Positions 60,608-64,000 of a DNA stretch of 64,000 nt are shown in pieces. A program made the position numbers and the translations under genes. The notes under the pieces were generated by a model. It had not been told where the DNA came from, did not search any database, and saw only the letters and a list, made by a program, of their open reading frames with translations. Origin of the DNA: Asticcacaulis currens (GTDB lineage Bacteria > Pseudomonadota > Alphaproteobacteria > Caulobacterales > Caulobacteraceae); NCBI RefSeq assembly GCF_028550395.1, contig NZ_JAQQKW010000004.1, positions 248,001-312,000 on the forward strand, in the 5' to 3' direction. The stretch's first letter is position 1. Each line of letters begins with the position of its first letter.

Positions 60608-61272
60608 GTTTCGTTTTGGCTTCCGATCCGTTGCGCATACTGATTGTCGATGACCACGCCCTGGCGCGTGAAGGGCTGAAGGCCGTGCTGAGCAGCAGCG
60701 GTTTCAGCGTCGTGGGCGAAGCCGCCGACGGACCGGCCGCCATTGCCCTGACCCAGACCTTGCGCCCGGATGTGGTGCTGATGGATGTGCGTCTGAAAGG
60801 GGAGATGGACGGGCTTGAGGCGACACGGCGTATTGCCGCTCTGGGGTTGCCGACACGGGTTCTGATGCTCACCCTGCACGACCTGCCCGCCTATGTGCGT
60901 GAAGCGCTGACGGCAGGGGCCGCGGGCTATGTGCTGAAAGACACGGCCATTGACGACCTGCAAGCGGCCATTGTGCGCGTGGCACAGGGACAGACCGCCC
61001 TGCCGCTCGATCTGGTCAGCGCCGCCCTGCGCGCGCCCGAACCGGCCGAGCGCGACCCGGTCGCCCTGTCCAGCCTGACCGCGCGTGAGCGCGAAATCGT
61101 CAGTCTGATTGCCGAAGGCATGACCAATAAGGAAATCGGACGACACCTCGGCATCAGCCCTGCGACGGTAAAGGCGCATGTCGAGCGCCTGATCGCCAAG
61201 CTGGGGGTGACAGACCGCACGCAGGCGGCGGTGCTGGCGGCGCGGCATCTGACGGCGGGGCGCGAGGCATGA
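60604..61272 (+). CDS. NarL/LuxR-type response regulator
   Basis: The GTG at 60604 overlaps the kinase stop, giving 222 residues; the open frame upstream has no conserved sequence. The receiver domain has ILIVDDHALAREGLKAVL, the phosphorylated Asp in VVLMDVRLKG and Lys in GYVLKDTAIDDL. The C-terminal helix-turn-helix is LTAREREIVSLIAEGMTNKE, then IGRHLGISPATVKAHV. It is coupled to the next kinase gene (ATGA overlap). Targets are unknown. Confidence 0.95.
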   Translation: MSFVLASDPLRILIVDDHALAREGLKAVLSSSGFSVVGEAADGPAAIALTQTLRPDVVLMDVRLKGEMDGLEATRRIAALGLPTRVLMLTLHDLPAYVREALTAGAAGYVLKDTAIDDLQAAIVRVAQGQTALPLDLVSAALRAPEPAERDPVALSSLTAREREIVSLIAEGMTNKEIGRHLGISPATVKAHVERLIAKLGVTDRTQAAVLAARHLTAGREA

Positions 61273-63203
61273 GGCTGGCGCGTTTCCTCACCCGCTTCTG
61301 GGCCGACCGGCCGCTGGCGCTCAAAGGGCTGGTGGTCGTCGCTTTGCCGCTGGCCATCCTGCTGGTGTCGCTGAGCCTGTTGTTTCAGGCCAGTCATGCC
61401 GAAGAGGAGGCCGAAGACGATGTGCGTCGCGCCTTCGCCGTTCAGCGCGACACCTATCAGGTGCACGCCCTTCTGGCCGAAGCCGCCGCGGGCGTGCGCG
61501 GCTATGTGCTGACACGGCAGGCGCGGTTTCTGGAACCCTATCGCAAAGCCGAGGCCGATCTGCCGCCGACCTTTGAACGACTGGACGGCATCATCCGGGA
61601 TGCGGAGATCCGCAACCGGTTTGAGCGCATACGCACTTTGGCGGTGCGCAAACGCGAAGGGCTTCACGCGATTGTCGAGCTGGCGGACGCGCGCACGGCC
61701 CATGCGCACAATACCTCTGAAATCGAGGCCGCACTGGTTGCCAACAAGATTGTGCTTGATGCCATGCGCCAGGAAATCGACCGCATTCAGGTGCGCGAAA
61801 ACACCCTGCTGGACCAGAGGCTTCGCCGCGTAGAAGAGGTGCGCAACCGCTTCCTCTTTCTGACCGCCATCAGTGCCGTCGTGGGCCTGCTGGGCAGTCT
61901 GGCGGCGGTGTACCTGTTCTCGACCGGCATTGTGCGCCGCATCGGTAACCTTGAGGACAATGCCGAGCGACTGGCGCAGGGCGAGGCCCTGACGGAGCTG
62001 CCGCAGGACGCCGACGAGATCGGGCGGCTGGCGCAGCGCCTCGTGCGCGCCAGCGCCCTCCTGCGGGGCCGCGAACAGGCCTTGCGCGAAAGCGAGGAAC
62101 GCTTCCGCCTGGTGATCGAAGAGGTGCGCGACTACGGTATTTTCGCGCTCGATCCCACCGGCGTGGTGACAAGCTGGAATCTGGGGGCTGAGCGCATCAA
62201 GGGCTGGACGGCGGCTGAAATTCTGGGGCAGCATTTCAGCCGGTTTTATCCCGACGAAACGCGCGATTTTCTGCCGGCGCGGATGCTTCAGAGGGCGCGT
62301 GAACGCGGGACGGTCGAAGACGAAGGCTGGCGACTGCGCAAGGATGGGTCGCGCTTCTGGGCCAATGTGGTGATCACCAGCCTGCATGACGATAATGGTC
62401 AGGTGCGCGGCTTTGCCAAGGTGACGCGCGACATGACCGAACGCCGACGCACCGAAGAGGCGCTGCGCATGGCGCGTGAGGACGCCATTGCCGCCAATCT
62501 GGCCAAGAGCGAATTTCTGTCGCGGACCAGCCACGAACTGCGCACGCCGATGAGCGCCATTCTGGGCTTCGGGCAGTTGCTGGAACTGGATGAGGAGACG
62601 CTGTCCCCGTCACACAGGGCCGCCGTCCAGCAGATCATGAAGGCCGGACGGCATCTTCTGGCCCTGATCAACGACCTGCTCGATATTTCCAGCATCGAGG
62701 CCGGAGCGACCGACATGTCGATCGAAGCGGTCGATCTGGACGATGTGGTGCAGGAGGTGCACGCGCTGGCCGCGCCGATCGTGGCTACGGGCGGATTGAG
62801 CTTTCAGCTTGAGGCAGCGGAGCCCGGTCTGATCGCCCAGGCGGACCGGCGGCGGCTGATACAGGTTCTTCTGAACCTGATTGCCAATGCGGCCAAATAT
62901 AACCGCACCGGCACCTGCGTGCGTCTGGCCTATGGGCGCAACGGTGCGGACATTCGCATCGAGGTCGAAGACGATGGCGAAGGCATAGACCCGTCGGCCG
63001 CCTCACGGCTGTTCACCCCGTTTGATCGACTGGGCCAACAATCAAAAACGCGGGTCGAAGGCACGGGACTGGGGCTGGCCCTCTCGAAACGCCTGGTGGA
63101 ATCCATGAACGGCCAGATCGGCTATGAGGCCCCGGCGAAGGGGGCGCGCTTCTGGTTCACCCTGCCGGGCGTCCAACCGGCCCAAATGCCGCAGAAGGAT
63201 TGA
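61269..63203 (+). CDS. Membrane sensor histidine kinase (CHASE3-HAMP-PAS-HisKA-HATPase)
   Basis: The 644-residue protein has TM1 at about 17-40, a CHASE3-type periplasmic domain (AEAAAGVRGYVLTRQARFLE), TM2 at about 195-215, HAMP (IGNLEDNAERLAQGE), PAS (DYGIFALDPTGVVTSWNLGA), a HisKA domain with FLSRTSHELRTPMSAILGFG and an ATPase domain (LLNLIANAAKYNRTG, VEDDGEGID, GTGLGLALSKRLV). There is no fused receiver domain. It overlaps the NarL-type regulator gene by 4 bp and is followed 5 bp later by a stand-alone receiver, probably its partner. Confidence 0.95.
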   Translation: MRLARFLTRFWADRPLALKGLVVVALPLAILLVSLSLLFQASHAEEEAEDDVRRAFAVQRDTYQVHALLAEAAAGVRGYVLTRQARFLEPYRKAEADLPPTFERLDGIIRDAEIRNRFERIRTLAVRKREGLHAIVELADARTAHAHNTSEIEAALVANKIVLDAMRQEIDRIQVRENTLLDQRLRRVEEVRNRFLFLTAISAVVGLLGSLAAVYLFSTGIVRRIGNLEDNAERLAQGEALTELPQDADEIGRLAQRLVRASALLRGREQALRESEERFRLVIEEVRDYGIFALDPTGVVTSWNLGAERIKGWTAAEILGQHFSRFYPDETRDFLPARMLQRARERGTVEDEGWRLRKDGSRFWANVVITSLHDDNGQVRGFAKVTRDMTERRRTEEALRMAREDAIAANLAKSEFLSRTSHELRTPMSAILGFGQLLELDEETLSPSHRAAVQQIMKAGRHLLALINDLLDISSIEAGATDMSIEAVDLDDVVQEVHALAAPIVATGGLSFQLEAAEPGLIAQADRRRLIQVLLNLIANAAKYNRTGTCVRLAYGRNGADIRIEVEDDGEGIDPSAASRLFTPFDRLGQQSKTRVEGTGLGLALSKRLVESMNGQIGYEAPAKGARFWFTLPGVQPAQMPQKD

Positions 63204-63208
63204 CAACC

Positions 63209-63652
63209 ATGCCGGGACCCCTGATCACACCGGGAGAGCTCGTGTCGCGCCGTATCCTCGTCATCGACGATGAAGAGGCCAATGTGCTGCTGCTGACCAC
63301 GCTTCTGAAACGTGAAGGCTACACGGACGTGCACGGCATAACCGACCCGTCGCGCGCCATGCAGGCCTTTATAGACCTGTCGCCCGATCTGGTGCTTCTC
63401 GACCTTATGATGCCGGAAGTGGACGGGTTCCAGTTGCTCGAAGCCTTTGGCCGCCATGAACGCGCCGATGAATACCGCCCGGTTCTGGTACTGACGGCAG
63501 ATACAACGCTTCAGGCGCGCCGCCGCGCCCTGTCTCTGGGGGCCAAGGACTTTGTGGCCAAGCCCTTCGATGTGATCGAGGTGGCCCTGCGCATATCAAA
63601 CCTTCTGGAAACCCGGCTTCTGTATGAGCGCCTGCGTCAACCGTCGCCTTGA
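63209..63652 (+). CDS. Single-domain response regulator
   Basis: I use ATG 63209; TTG 63200, overlapping the kinase stop (TTGA), is an alternative. The 147-residue protein is one receiver domain: ILVIDDEEANVLLLTTLLKR, the phosphorylated Asp in LVLLDLMMPEVDGFQLL, VLTADTTLQARRRALSLGAK and Lys in DFVAKPFDVIEV. A short coiled tail follows, with no output domain. It probably receives phosphate from the CHASE3 kinase and acts through protein contact. It ends the four-gene signalling operon. Confidence 0.93.
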   Translation: MPGPLITPGELVSRRILVIDDEEANVLLLTTLLKREGYTDVHGITDPSRAMQAFIDLSPDLVLLDLMMPEVDGFQLLEAFGRHERADEYRPVLVLTADTTLQARRRALSLGAKDFVAKPFDVIEVALRISNLLETRLLYERLRQPSP

Positions 63653-63666
63653 GGCGCATCGCATAT

Positions 63667-64000
63667 TCAACGCCGGCGTTTCGCGCCTTTGGTCGGGACC
63701 CTGGCGGGTTCAAGACCCAGATCGGCCACGGCAGTGGCGGCCAGCAGAAACGCCCCGACCCCGTAATATTGCGTGTCGTCGTATCCGACAGCGTCCGGGC
63801 GGTCGCTGATCGGCTGCACATAGCCGAACTTGCCATCCTCATGCACGGCGGAAACGAGTGCTGCCCAGCCCCTGCGGATGGTCGGTTCATAGGTGGCGCG
63901 GTCAAGCAGGCCGGCCTTCGCCCCCCACGCCAGCCCGAAGACATAGAAGGCGGTGCCGCTCGATTCCGGGAGGGCCGTCTTGGGGTCGCTCAGCAGGGAG
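63667..64000 (-). CDS. GH105/GH88-family glycoside hydrolase, C-terminal part
   Basis: The gene runs off the window; the last 110 codons are seen, ending at a TGA at 63667-63669. The translation has ALPESSGTAFYVFGLAWGAK, LLDRATYEPTIRRGWAALV, DGKFGYVQPI and DDTQYYGVGAFLLAATAVAD, which match the C-terminal part of unsaturated rhamnogalacturonyl hydrolases (YteR/RhiN, GH105). Such enzymes remove the unsaturated uronic acid left by pectin lyases, so plant-polysaccharide use is likely. It is convergent with the signalling operon, with a gap of 14 bp. Confidence 0.82.
   Translation of the reverse strand, partial: SLLSDPKTALPESSGTAFYVFGLAWGAKAGLLDRATYEPTIRRGWAALVSAVHEDGKFGYVQPISDRPDAVGYDDTQYYGVGAFLLAATAVADLGLEPARVPTKGAKRRR

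Noticed and set aside
1-64000. CRISPR arrays, rRNA genes, complete insertion sequences
   Set aside because: No regularly spaced repeats, rRNA-like sequence or transposase was found on either strand.

Overview
The window is high-GC DNA that reads like an alphaproteobacterium of the Caulobacteraceae (Asticcacaulis/Caulobacter type). Signs of this are a MucR/Ros zinc-finger regulator, a large TonB-dependent receptor of the Caulobacter kind, a second TonB receptor, four methyl-accepting chemotaxis proteins (MCPs), a NarL-type two-component operon and many exported proteins. No rRNA, complete tRNA or CRISPR array was seen. The organism assignment is an inference from gene content.

Layout. 1-12.5 kb: end of an MCP, a small MCP-linked protein, an SRAP-peptidase pseudogene, a LuxR-type regulator, a tolC-adaptor-RND efflux operon, mucR with an AT-rich leader, an MCP and an alkaline phosphatase. 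12-23 kb: a second MCP with a small partner, a PAS-HTH protein, a renalase-like oxidoreductase coupled to a photolyase-type FAD protein and a DUF3429 protein, a degenerate PdxJ-like protein, an AarF/UbiB kinase-like protein and a phosphodiesterase with PA14. 22.75-27.5 kb: a lower-GC module (membrane LytTR regulator, DUF2141, Tat-type carotenoid oxygenase, DUF5694-like protein) lying between two copies of a 33-bp direct repeat. 27.2-30.6 kb: an AT-rich mobile-element scar with a tRNA-T-arm-like fragment, an AlpA regulator, and an orphan RHS C-terminal toxin with an in-frame stop plus a probable immunity gene.

30.6-38.5 kb (minus strand): TonB receptor, sulfotransferase, Asp/Asn beta-hydroxylase, TPR-sulfotransferase and a hydroxylase-sulfotransferase fusion, the last four translationally coupled or almost so. 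38.7-46.2 kb: DeoR regulator and a divergent phosphonate-degradation locus (phosphonoacetaldehyde hydrolase, FAD oxidoreductase / PhnZ-like HD oxygenase, TonB receptor, exported class V aminotransferase) around a perfect 10-bp inverted repeat. 46.3-51.3 kb: membrane protein, MCP, and a DUF350-DUF1190-glutathionylspermidine-synthase-like operon like E. coli yjfLMC. 51.5-59.3 kb: DabA/DabB inorganic-carbon transporter, divergent LysR regulator, envelope proteins, and an exported protein matching the iota carbonic anhydrase family (COG4337). 59.5-64 kb: two histidine kinases and two response regulators in one tight operon, then the 3' end of a GH105 glycoside hydrolase, which is cut by the window edge.

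Common themes are phosphorus scavenging (alkaline phosphatase, phosphodiesterase, phosphonatase), envelope uptake and modification, and inorganic-carbon handling. The best candidates for undescribed systems are the TonB receptor/sulfotransferase/hydroxylase operon, the LytTR-carotenoid-oxygenase module between direct repeats, and the pairing of DAB uptake with an exported carbonic anhydrase.
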